Source: Azospirillum lipoferum
GTDB lineage: Bacteria > Pseudomonadota > Alphaproteobacteria > Azospirillales > Azospirillaceae
Direction of reading: 5' to 3'
Assembly: GCF_024170005.1 (NCBI RefSeq)
Contig: NZ_JALJXJ010000011.1
Location: 124,001 to 188,000 of the forward strand
DNA: 64,000 nucleotides
Part shown: positions 16,370-24,289 of the stretch, piece by piece
Position numbering within the stretch: position 1 is the first letter of the stretch
How the letters are laid out: each line of letters opens with the position of its first letter
Made by a program: the position numbers and the translations under genes
Notes under the pieces: model-generated
Told to the model about the DNA's origin: nothing
Databases searched by the model: none
The model's input: only the letters and a program-made list of their open reading frames with translations

Positions 16370-18427
16370 ATGAGTCATGAGACTGAAGAGCAGTATCGCA
16401 GCATCTTCGAGAATGCTGTCGAGGGCATCTATCAGACCACCGTCGACGGCCGTTACCTGCGGGTCAATCCGGCACTTGCCGACATCTACGGCTATGCTTC
16501 TCCCGAAGACCTGATCGCCAACCTCACTGATATCGCCTGCCAGCTCTATGTCGATCCCGGCAAGCGCGAGGCCTTCGCCGATCTGATGGCCCGCCAGGAC
16601 CGCGTCCATAGTTTCGAGGCGCGTGTCTTCCGCCGCGACGGCTCCATCATCTGGATCTCCGAAAGCGCGCGCTGCGTGCGCGACGCCGCCGGCCGCATCC
16701 GCTATTACGAAGGCACCGTCCAGGACATCACGGAACGCAAGCAGCACGAGGAGAAGATCCGGCTGCTCGCCACCGTGTTCGACAGCGTCGCCGACGGCAT
16801 CCTGATCGTCGACCCCGAGCTGACGGTCCAGGCGATCAACCCCGCCTACGAGATCATGACCGGCTTCCAGCGGGAGGAACTGCTGCGCCGGCCGCTGGTG
16901 CTCTTTGCCCCCGGCTCGCACGAGCGTGAGTTCATCGATACAGTCTGGACCACGGCGCGGCAGATGGGGCGCTGGCAGGGGGAAGTCACCAGCTTCCGCC
17001 ATTCCGGCGACGCCTTCGCCGCCGCCCTTTCGGTGACGTCGGTCCGCGCGCCGAACGGCGTGCTGGAACATTATGTCCTGACCATCGCCGACATCAGCCA
17101 GCGCAAGTCGCAGGAACACCAGATCCGCTATCAGGCCAGCTTCGACAGGCTGACCGACCTTCCCAACCGCTGGCTGGTCTGCGAACGGCTTGAGGAGGCC
17201 ATCGCCCGGGCGCAGCGCAGCAAGAGCAAGGTCGCCGTCGCCTTCCTCGACCTCAACCGCTTCAAGCAGGTCAACGACACGCTGGGCCACCATGCCGGCG
17301 ACGAGCTGCTGAAGCTGGTGGCCAAGCGGCTGCGCAACTGCACCCGCATGACCGACACCGTCGGCCGGCTGGGCGGGGACGAGTTCCTGATCGTCGCCCC
17401 CGATGCCGCCGATCGTTCCGCCGGCGCCCGGCTGGTTGAAAAAGTGCTCTATTCGATGTCGGAGCCGTTCAGCGTCCATAATCAGGAGCTTTTTTGCGGT
17501 GCCTCCATCGGCATCGCCTTCTATCCCGATGATGGCGACACGGCGGACCAGCTTCTGCGCAACGCCGATCTGGCGATGTACCATGCCAAGCGCAACCCGG
17601 AGCACAAATACGTCTTCTACGACGCCGGGATGCGCGAACGGTCGGGCTTCACCCTGGGGCTGGAGAGCGACCTGCGCCGGGCAAGCGGCGGCGGCGAGTT
17701 CGAGCTGCATTTCCAGCCGAAGATCGATCTTGCCGGCAATCGCACCATCGGGGCGGAGGCGCTGATCCGCTGGCGCCACCCGGTGCGCGGCATGGTCAGC
17801 CCGGCGGAGTTCATTCCACTGGCCGAGGAGACCGGCCTGATCTGGGAAATCGGCGCCTGGACGCTGATCGAATCCTGCCGCCGGCTGGCCGACTGGATCC
17901 AGCGCGACCTGCCGATCCCGTCGGTTTCGGTGAACCTGTCGCCACGCCAGTTCCAGGACGCCCGCCTCGTCGGCTTCGTGCGCAGCGTCGTGGAGTCCGC
18001 CGGCATCCCGGCAGACCGGCTGGAACTGGAACTGACCGAAGGGGCGATGATCGGCGACATCGAAAAGGCGGTGACGATCCTCAATGGACTGAAGGATATC
18101 GGCGTCAGGTTGTCCATCGACGATTTCGGCACCGGCTATTCCTCGCTGGCCTATCTGAAGCGCTTCCCCATCGACACGCTGAAGATCGACCGCAGCTTCG
18201 TCCGCGACATCGTCAAATCCACCACTGACCCGGCGATCGTCGGCACCATCGTGAACCTCGCCGAAAGCCTGGGCTTCGACACCATCGCCGAGGGGGTGGA
18301 AACGCAGGAACAGGCCGACATGCTGCGCCAGCAGCGCTGCACCCGCATCCAGGGCTACCTGATCAGCCGACCGCTGCCGATCGATCAGTTCGAAGTCTTT
18401 CTCGGCAACAGCGTGGTTCCCGCCTGA
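16370..18427 (+). CDS. PAS-PAS-GGDEF-EAL cyclic di-GMP signalling protein
   Basis: A 685-residue cytoplasmic protein without membrane segments. Two PAS sensor domains (about 5-125 and 130-255) precede a GGDEF domain with intact GGDEF at 335-339, and an EAL domain with EAL at 463-465, DDFGTGYSSL, KIDRSFV and EGVE motifs. Both catalytic cores look intact, so it could synthesise or degrade c-di-GMP depending on the PAS signal. The ATG at 16370 is preferred (GAGG 8 bases upstream); an ATG at 16322 is possible. It converges on the LuxR-type gene. A link to the exopolysaccharide genes further along is plausible because c-di-GMP commonly controls them, but the sequence does not show it. Confidence 0.92.
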   Translation: MSHETEEQYRSIFENAVEGIYQTTVDGRYLRVNPALADIYGYASPEDLIANLTDIACQLYVDPGKREAFADLMARQDRVHSFEARVFRRDGSIIWISESARCVRDAAGRIRYYEGTVQDITERKQHEEKIRLLATVFDSVADGILIVDPELTVQAINPAYEIMTGFQREELLRRPLVLFAPGSHEREFIDTVWTTARQMGRWQGEVTSFRHSGDAFAAALSVTSVRAPNGVLEHYVLTIADISQRKSQEHQIRYQASFDRLTDLPNRWLVCERLEEAIARAQRSKSKVAVAFLDLNRFKQVNDTLGHHAGDELLKLVAKRLRNCTRMTDTVGRLGGDEFLIVAPDAADRSAGARLVEKVLYSMSEPFSVHNQELFCGASIGIAFYPDDGDTADQLLRNADLAMYHAKRNPEHKYVFYDAGMRERSGFTLGLESDLRRASGGGEFELHFQPKIDLAGNRTIGAEALIRWRHPVRGMVSPAEFIPLAEETGLIWEIGAWTLIESCRRLADWIQRDLPIPSVSVNLSPRQFQDARLVGFVRSVVESAGIPADRLELELTEGAMIGDIEKAVTILNGLKDIGVRLSIDDFGTGYSSLAYLKRFPIDTLKIDRSFVRDIVKSTTDPAIVGTIVNLAESLGFDTIAEGVETQEQADMLRQQRCTRIQGYLISRPLPIDQFEVFLGNSVVPA

Positions 18428-18433
18428 AAACCA

Positions 18434-18458
18434 CCCTCTCCCGCGGGGCAGGAGAGGG
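18434..18458. terminator. Hairpin between convergent genes
   Basis: CCCTCTCC and GGAGAGGG form a perfect 8-bp stem with a 9-base loop, 6 bases after the GGDEF-EAL stop and 23 bases from the LuxR-type stop. There is no T-run, so termination is probable but not textbook. Confidence 0.5.
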
Positions 18459-18481
18459 GACTGCATGCCATCACGCCGTTT

Positions 18482-19279
18482 TCAAGGCGCTGTCCGCTCC
18501 AGGAAATACTCCATCTCCTGGATGATGCCGCTCTGGGCGGCCCACAGGGCAGCTTGGGTGCGGTTGCGGACATTGATGGTCTGCATGATGTGGCGGACGT
18601 GCAGCTTGACCAGATCCTCGGTCATCACCATCTCGCGCGCGATCTCCTTGTTGCTGCATCCGTCCATGATCAGCTTCAGGATGCGCGCGTGGCGCGGATA
18701 AAGGCCGGGATAGCCCAGCAGTTCGGTTTCGTGCTGGGTCATCGCCCCATCCTCGCCGCCACGGCGCAGCGCGGTGGGGGAGAAATAGTCGAAGCACTCC
18801 TCCGGCACCACCGGCTCGCCGGCATGGATCAGGCGCAGGGCCAGGACGAAGGCTGTCGGCGCCATCCGGTTCAGCAGATAGCCGCGCACCCCGAACCGCA
18901 GGGCCATCCGCATGTGATGGGCCGAAAATTCGTCGGCGATCATCGCCAGCTTGGCCTGCTCGCCGTACCAGCTGCGGAAATTCCAGGCGTCGGTCTTCAG
19001 AGAGGCGAGGTCGAACAGCACAATGTCGGCGGCCCGGTCGGCGGAGACGTTTCCGGGCGGCGCTTCCAGCGTGAGCACAGCCCCGCCGGCCGAGATGCCG
19101 GCGGAATAGCGGTCGGGGCCGCCGTTTGTCCGGCCATTCCACATCGTCTTGGGTGAGAGGCCAGTTACAAGCCGGCTTTGCGGATCGATGACCTCGAAGC
19201 AATCGTCCAGGATGTTCAGGATGGATTCGCGCAGCAATCGACTTTGATTGTGAACAATCACACGAATGCGATCGGACAT
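18482..19279 (-). CDS. LuxR-family response regulator with atypical receiver
   Basis: A 265-residue regulator. The C-terminus (about 190-255) is a LuxR/NarL helix-turn-helix: HARILKLIMDGCSNKEIAREM, then DLVKLHVRHIMQTINVRNRTQAALWA. The N-terminus resembles a receiver fold (IRVIVHNQSRLLRESILNIL, DIVLFDLASLK, FGVRGYLL) but has an insertion of about 40 residues after the second strand and lacks the acidic cluster after the first strand, so phosphorylation is doubtful. The ATG at 19279 has GGGGGAG upstream. No sensor kinase is adjacent. Its target is unknown. Confidence 0.82.
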   Translation of the reverse strand: MSDRIRVIVHNQSRLLRESILNILDDCFEVIDPQSRLVTGLSPKTMWNGRTNGGPDRYSAGISAGGAVLTLEAPPGNVSADRAADIVLFDLASLKTDAWNFRSWYGEQAKLAMIADEFSAHHMRMALRFGVRGYLLNRMAPTAFVLALRLIHAGEPVVPEECFDYFSPTALRRGGEDGAMTQHETELLGYPGLYPRHARILKLIMDGCSNKEIAREMVMTEDLVKLHVRHIMQTINVRNRTQAALWAAQSGIIQEMEYFLERTAP

Positions 19280-19990
19280 GTCCGTCTCCCCCAGTATAGA
19301 CGAAATGGTGGACGGCATCGCGCAGCCGGAAGGCAGGCTTTCCCCCCTGGACGCTGTGCTTGGACGTCGGCGGTACCGGTGCGTGGCAATGCAGGTCTGC
19401 CGGGTTCTTTTGCCCGGCGGTCGATCTTCGGCCCCCCGTTCGGACCGTTGCCTCCGCAGTCTCCGATATCGCCGCGCTCGGCCGCGCAATGCCACAGTTC
19501 CGATGGACGATGCACGTTGTATCGGTGATCTCGTGCTCGCCCGATCGAATTTAGATCAAACTATGATCCGGCACTCACGGCATTGTCTGCTGCACTTTTG
19601 GAATTGTTCCAGGCTCAGTGGGGGGGAGAACCCCACTGTCCGGGCAGAGTCCTTCGTCAGAAGGCCGGTAGTAATAAGTCATTCTTGCGCGGGGATATGG
19701 AGGTGATTACCCGTTAAAGACAATGGCATCTCCGGTGGGGATCGCCAAATGGGAACGGTCCGAAGAGATGGTGGTCAAACGATATTGACAATAGCAGAAG
19801 AGGAAATTTACCACTCATCAACTTATATTAGATGGATTGACTTCGCCGCTATCGACCGCATGCGAGTTCACCATCGATAATATAGACTCTTAAGCAGCCG
19901 TTACCAGGAGAATTTTCGTTGACCATGCAAACGAACATGGAGACCCGATAAATGGGTCTCCATGTTCGTTCCGGTAAGCTGTACCGGGGC
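19280..19990. other. Non-coding, locally AT-rich gap
   Basis: About 710 bases with no acceptable gene. The part near the LuxR-type start is GC-rich and would hold its promoter. Bases about 19540-19970 are markedly AT-richer than the surroundings and end in a 17-bp hairpin. The composition change at the edge of the carbohydrate-active gene is compatible with transfer of that gene, but no transposase or repeat boundary was seen. Confidence 0.55.
19930..19970. terminator. Perfect 17-bp stem hairpin
   Basis: AACGAACATGGAGACCC pairs exactly with GGGTCTCCATGTTCGTT around a 7-base loop (GATAAAT). It lies 20 bases past the stop of the CBM-bearing gene, so it likely ends that transcript, though the T-tract after it is only three bases long. 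Confidence 0.65.
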
Positions 19991-22753
19991 CTAGGCTGCC
20001 ACGTCGTGGGTGACGGCGTAGACGCCGGTATCCCAGCGGGCGATAGTGGTGTCGAAGCCGCCGACACCGTTCACCACGTCGAAGCCCTGCGTGGTGTTGT
20101 GGATCAGGTCCTGTACCGTGTAGTGGCCATTGGCGAGCTGAAGTTCCACATGGGTGGCCACCGCCTTACGCGCCGCGGTGTCGTTGAAATCGACCCGGTC
20201 GGAGGCGACCACGATCAGCCGGTCCTTCTGGTCGTAGAAGCCGTAGCCGGTGATCTGGGCGTCCGGATCCTTGTCGGTGAAGCTCAGCGGGTGGTGATAG
20301 TTCAGCGCCTCGTCACCGATCAGAACCGGGGCCTTGGCCTTCAGGGCCGCGATTTCGGCGTCGCTGAACAGGTTGTGCCCCTCGTAGGTCGCCTGCGGAA
20401 TGATGAAGGCGCTCGGCGTGCTGGCCTTGGTCATCGTCGACAGGGCGGCGTCGCTGACGTAATAGCCGAAGGGCACACCGGCATCGTGCAGCTTGGTGAT
20501 CGGTTCCAGCAATTCGCCGAGATAGGCATTGCCGATGGAATTGCCGGCCGGTTCCAGCGCATTCATCGCCTTTTCGGCATTGGCGCTGTAATAGAGCGCC
20601 GGGCCGAAGGGGCGGGTCGGCACGATGTCGCGCAGCATGTCCAGCCAGGGCTGCTTCACCTCGCCCCAGTCGTGGTAGCTGCGCGACCACTGCTCCGCCG
20701 CCCGGCGCATGCCGCCCTGGTCGTCGGCGATCATCGTCCAGCCGCTTTGCAGCCAGGTTTGTTCCAGACGGCCCCAGCCCAGCTCGTCGCGCACCGTGCC
20801 GGTGACGCCGGTGTAGAGGCTGTTCACCGCGCCCCAGTAATCATCCTCGGACGAGGACATCATATGGCCGAAATGGGCGTCCGGCGCGCGGGCGGCATGG
20901 ATGCCCAGCATTGCCTGCTCGTAGGAGGCCGGAGCCTGCTTGTGCTGCATCTCGAAGCGCTCGAGGGTCTGCACGTTGAACAGGATGTCCTTCTCGTTCA
21001 TCTTGTCGGCGATCACGCGGACGTCGACCCCGGCGAACTCGCGCATCGCCGCCGGGGTGAACGATACCTGGGTGGTCAGCCAGGCCGCCTTGCCGGTGTT
21101 CTTGACGATTGCGTCGTCCAGCGCCTTCCAGCCATAGGCCCAGCCGTCGACGAAGTAGTCCAGCCACTGGGTCGGGTGATTGTCGACGATGTCCTGCGCC
21201 TGCTGCGCCAGCGTGCTGCCGGCCACCTTGATGCCGGTCTTGCTGCTGAATTCCGCAATCATGCGGCTGTTGAAGAAGTCCATTACGCCGGAATGCGGGC
21301 TGCCGTCGAAGAAATCGGCCAATTCATAGCCGCGGGTGCCGGTCAGGGCGGACAGGCGCCCCAGCTTATCGGCCATCCAGTCGGCGTAATAGGCGGTGCC
21401 GCCGGTCCAACCGGCCGGCGCGTCCTTGGCGTCCAGCGGCATCAGCGGGCTGACATAGCCCCAGCCATAGGGGTTGCTGCTGTCGGAATTCAGGATGTTG
21501 CCGTCGCCGTCGCGGCCCAGATACTGCGGATGGGCCTTCACCCAGGACACCCACGCCTTGTGGCCGCCGAGGCTGGCGAACTCGCCGCCGCTCTGCGAGG
21601 ATTCAAAGGTATCCTCCCACAGTTGCAGGCCGATCAGCGGCATCACCCCATCGGCCAGATGGCCGGCGGCAACGTCGCGTGTCTCCTTCAGATGGGCGGC
21701 GTTGGAGTAGTCGGGCACCGACTCCCAGAACAGGTGCTGCGGTGCCAGCCCGCGGTCGGCCCCCCAGGAAATGGTCGACACGTCCGACATCAGCGGCGGC
21801 CGGTCGCTGCTGACCCCGGCGCTGGCGCTGTGGTCGTTTTTCGGCAGCGTGACGGCCGGTGCCGTCGGAGTGGTGGGAACTGTGGGAGTGGTCGTCGTGG
21901 TGCTGGCCAGCATGTCCTTGGTAACGGGAATGTTCAGCGTGCCATTCCACCACAGCCCCTGCTGGCCGGCGATGACATCCTTGCCGTCCAGTGCGCCGCG
22001 GTCGTAGGTGACGCCGGCGGCGGTGGAGGCGACGCTGTGCCCGTTCACCACGACGGAGCCGACATAGAGGCTGCGGTCCTGTCCGTTGACGACGGCGTCG
22101 TTGTCGTACTGGACCTGGACCTTGTGCGCCACGCTCGGGTCGAGATCGACCGTGAACTTGTAGGCGGTCTGGCTGGTGGCGGCCACCTTGGCGTCGCCCA
22201 CCGCCTTGCCGTCGACCAGCAGCTTGAAATGTGGCGGCACGCCGCCGGCGCTGGTACCCCAGGCATTGACGACCACGCTGTAGGACTTGGTCGCGGCCGC
22301 GGTCGCCACCGGAGTTGCAAGGATCGCGTCGGCCGCCGGGGTTGCCGGGAATAGGGAGGCAGGCAGCGGCATGTTCAGCGCGCCGCCCCAATAGAGGGCT
22401 TCCTGGCCCTTCACCACGTCCTTCCCGTCCACCGCACCCTTGTCATAGGTGACCGACGGATCGGTAGCGGCAATTGCCGTGCCGTTCACCGACACGGCGC
22501 GGACGAACAGGTTGCGGTCTGCACCGCCGGACATCCCGTCATTGTCGTAGACGAGCTGAAGGTTGTGTGCGCTGTCGGCGGCAACCTTGGCGGTGATGGT
22601 GTAGCGGCCTGCGGTACTGCTGTTCACCGTCGCCTGGCCGATGGTCGTGCCATCGAGCTTGAGCGCCAGATGCGGCCAGATGCCGCCGGCAGCCTGTCCC
22701 CAAGCGTCGATCGCAAAGGTGACATCGATGAGATTGGACCCGGTGGGCGACAT
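19991..22753 (-). CDS. Putative secreted glycoside hydrolase with two CBM36/60-like modules
   Basis: A 920-residue protein. Residues about 8-125 and 155-275 are tandem copies of a calcium-dependent xylan-binding-type module; both share AWG..AGG..PH, VDG, QVQYDNDG-like, DR.L.V, VNG and GQ..LWW(N)G.LN.P patterns. A Thr/Pro linker (about 285-320) leads to about 590 residues (ISWGADRGLAPQHLFW onward) with barrel-like Trp/Asp-rich segments such as YELADFFDG and QWLDYFVDGWAYGW that I cannot assign to a known family. There is no N-terminal signal peptide, so export would need a type I or other route. The ATG at 22753 follows AGGAG by 8 bases; a GTG at 22759 is too close. Its position beside exopolysaccharide genes suggests action on the polymer, by inference. 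Confidence 0.75.
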   Translation of the reverse strand: MSPTGSNLIDVTFAIDAWGQAAGGIWPHLALKLDGTTIGQATVNSSTAGRYTITAKVAADSAHNLQLVYDNDGMSGGADRNLFVRAVSVNGTAIAATDPSVTYDKGAVDGKDVVKGQEALYWGGALNMPLPASLFPATPAADAILATPVATAAATKSYSVVVNAWGTSAGGVPPHFKLLVDGKAVGDAKVAATSQTAYKFTVDLDPSVAHKVQVQYDNDAVVNGQDRSLYVGSVVVNGHSVASTAAGVTYDRGALDGKDVIAGQQGLWWNGTLNIPVTKDMLASTTTTTPTVPTTPTAPAVTLPKNDHSASAGVSSDRPPLMSDVSTISWGADRGLAPQHLFWESVPDYSNAAHLKETRDVAAGHLADGVMPLIGLQLWEDTFESSQSGGEFASLGGHKAWVSWVKAHPQYLGRDGDGNILNSDSSNPYGWGYVSPLMPLDAKDAPAGWTGGTAYYADWMADKLGRLSALTGTRGYELADFFDGSPHSGVMDFFNSRMIAEFSSKTGIKVAGSTLAQQAQDIVDNHPTQWLDYFVDGWAYGWKALDDAIVKNTGKAAWLTTQVSFTPAAMREFAGVDVRVIADKMNEKDILFNVQTLERFEMQHKQAPASYEQAMLGIHAARAPDAHFGHMMSSSEDDYWGAVNSLYTGVTGTVRDELGWGRLEQTWLQSGWTMIADDQGGMRRAAEQWSRSYHDWGEVKQPWLDMLRDIVPTRPFGPALYYSANAEKAMNALEPAGNSIGNAYLGELLEPITKLHDAGVPFGYYVSDAALSTMTKASTPSAFIIPQATYEGHNLFSDAEIAALKAKAPVLIGDEALNYHHPLSFTDKDPDAQITGYGFYDQKDRLIVVASDRVDFNDTAARKAVATHVELQLANGHYTVQDLIHNTTQGFDVVNGVGGFDTTIARWDTGVYAVTHDVAA

Positions 22754-23094
22754 CGGCACGACTCCTATTAATCTGATATTAAGATCTTCCGAAACTGGGG
22801 TACCCGTATCGGTCGGATTACCCTTCTCGTTGGGAGTAGTCGCACGAATGGTTATGTAATTGAGAGAGTCATTGTTGGGACATGACTCCGTCTCATCTTT
22901 GACTCTTCCTGGAAAATCGATTTTGAGCCTGCGAATGCTTCAGACACTGAAAGACTTGGTCCGGCACCGGCAGTCTTAAGCCTGTTGTGTGAAGATCGTA
23001 TCTTTCGTTTGTTTGGCGTCGGTTCCGGCTCCGTGGTCCACTTCGGCACGAACCGCCGCGGATACCGCAGATCAGGCAGGGCAGGAGACCTCCA
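22754..23094. promoter_or_regulatory. Divergent promoter region
   Basis: 341 bases between the CBM-bearing gene (left) and the lone glycosyltransferase (right). The stretch 22760-23030 is AT-richer than its surroundings, as expected for divergent promoters. I see no clear operator or coding frame with a ribosome site. Confidence 0.45.
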
Positions 23095-24282
23095 ATGCGC
23101 ACCCAATCCCTGCGCATCGCCGTCGTTACGCAGAAGATCGTCCGCCATGACGGGCAGGGGCGCGTGAACGCCGTCGTGGTCGAGGAACTGCTACGCCGCG
23201 GGCATGAGGTCGTCGCCATCGCGTCCGAGCTGGCCGACGAGTTGACGCGTCATCCCCGCCTGCGCTGGATCCGGCTCGACGGGGGAGGCGTGCCGACACA
23301 GTTGGCAAAGGACCAGCTGTTCGCTTGGCGAGCCAGCCGGGCTCTGGCGCGGGAAAGGCGGACGGGGATTGATCGCGTGGTGGTGAACGGCTTCGTCAGC
23401 TGGGCGCGGTCGGACGTGAATGCGGTGCATTTCGTCCATTCCGCCTGGATGCGCTCCCCCACCCACCCGATCCGCAAGGGCGTCTCGCCTCTGTCGCTCT
23501 ACCGGGTGGTCTACACGCTGCTGAATGTCGGGTTCGAGCGCTGGAGCTTCCGCCGTGCCGGCCGGCTGGTGGCGGTGTCGCGCACCGTCGCCGACGAACT
23601 TTTTCGGGACGGCATCGAACCGGAGCGGCTGAGCGTGATCGACAATGGCGTCGATGTCGGGGAGTTCCGACCGGGCACGCCGGACCCGGCGCTGTTCGGC
23701 CTATCACCCGGCCGGCCGGTGGCGCTGTTCGTCGGCGATGCCCGCAGCGACCGCAAGAATCTGGACGGGGTGCTGCATGCCCTGGCCGAGGTGCCGGATC
23801 TGGCGCTGGCAGTGGTCGGCGACGAGCGCGGCGGGCCGTTTCCGGCGATGGCGCGGACGCTGGGCGTGGAAGAGCGCGTCCGCTTCCTCGGCCACCGGCG
23901 CGATGTGGCGGCACTGATGCGGGCGGCCGACCTCTTCGTCTTCCCGACCCGTTACGAGCCCTTCGGCCTCGTCCTGCTGGAGGCGGCGGCGAGCGGCCTG
24001 CCGGTCATCACCACCCGGCTGGCCGGTGCCGGCAGGCTGCTGGAAGACGGGGCGGCCATTCTGCTGGACCATCCGGACGCGCATGCCGAACTGGTGCGCG
24101 CCATGCGCAGTCTCGCCGTCGACCCGGTGCTTCGCCGTCGCATGGGCGACGCCGGCCGCCGCATCGCCGAAGGCCAGGATTGGTCGGTGACGGCCGGGCG
24201 CTATGCCGACCTGCTGGAGGAACCGGGGCCTTCGGGGCAGGTGGCCGAGGCGCAGCGGCTGCTGGTCGGGTCGTCTCCCTGA
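23095..24282 (+). CDS. Glycosyltransferase family 4 protein
   Basis: A 395-residue GT-B fold transferase. The N-terminal domain opens with RIAVVTQKIVRHDGQGRVNAVV, and the donor-binding half has VSRTVADEL, VIDNGVDVGEFRPG, the LFVGDARSDRKN core and FPTRYEPFGLVLLEAAASGLPVITT, which contains the E(x7)E retaining motif. The ATG has AGGAGA 6 bases upstream. It is the only plus-strand gene of the exopolysaccharide region and converges on the operon end with 7 bases between. The sugar transferred cannot be predicted. Confidence 0.88.
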   Translation: MRTQSLRIAVVTQKIVRHDGQGRVNAVVVEELLRRGHEVVAIASELADELTRHPRLRWIRLDGGGVPTQLAKDQLFAWRASRALARERRTGIDRVVVNGFVSWARSDVNAVHFVHSAWMRSPTHPIRKGVSPLSLYRVVYTLLNVGFERWSFRRAGRLVAVSRTVADELFRDGIEPERLSVIDNGVDVGEFRPGTPDPALFGLSPGRPVALFVGDARSDRKNLDGVLHALAEVPDLALAVVGDERGGPFPAMARTLGVEERVRFLGHRRDVAALMRAADLFVFPTRYEPFGLVLLEAAASGLPVITTRLAGAGRLLEDGAAILLDHPDAHAELVRAMRSLAVDPVLRRRMGDAGRRIAEGQDWSVTAGRYADLLEEPGPSGQVAEAQRLLVGSSP

Positions 24283-24289
24283 ACGGCCG

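Noticed and set aside
16262..18466. Long minus-strand open frame opposite the GGDEF-EAL gene
   Set aside because: It mirrors a gene with complete domains, as happens in GC-rich DNA; its translation has no recognisable motif and no ribosome site.
19952..22354. 800-codon plus-strand frame opposite the CBM-bearing gene
   Set aside because: Composition is Gly/Val/His/Arg-rich shadow sequence; the minus strand has repeated CBM modules and a proper start.
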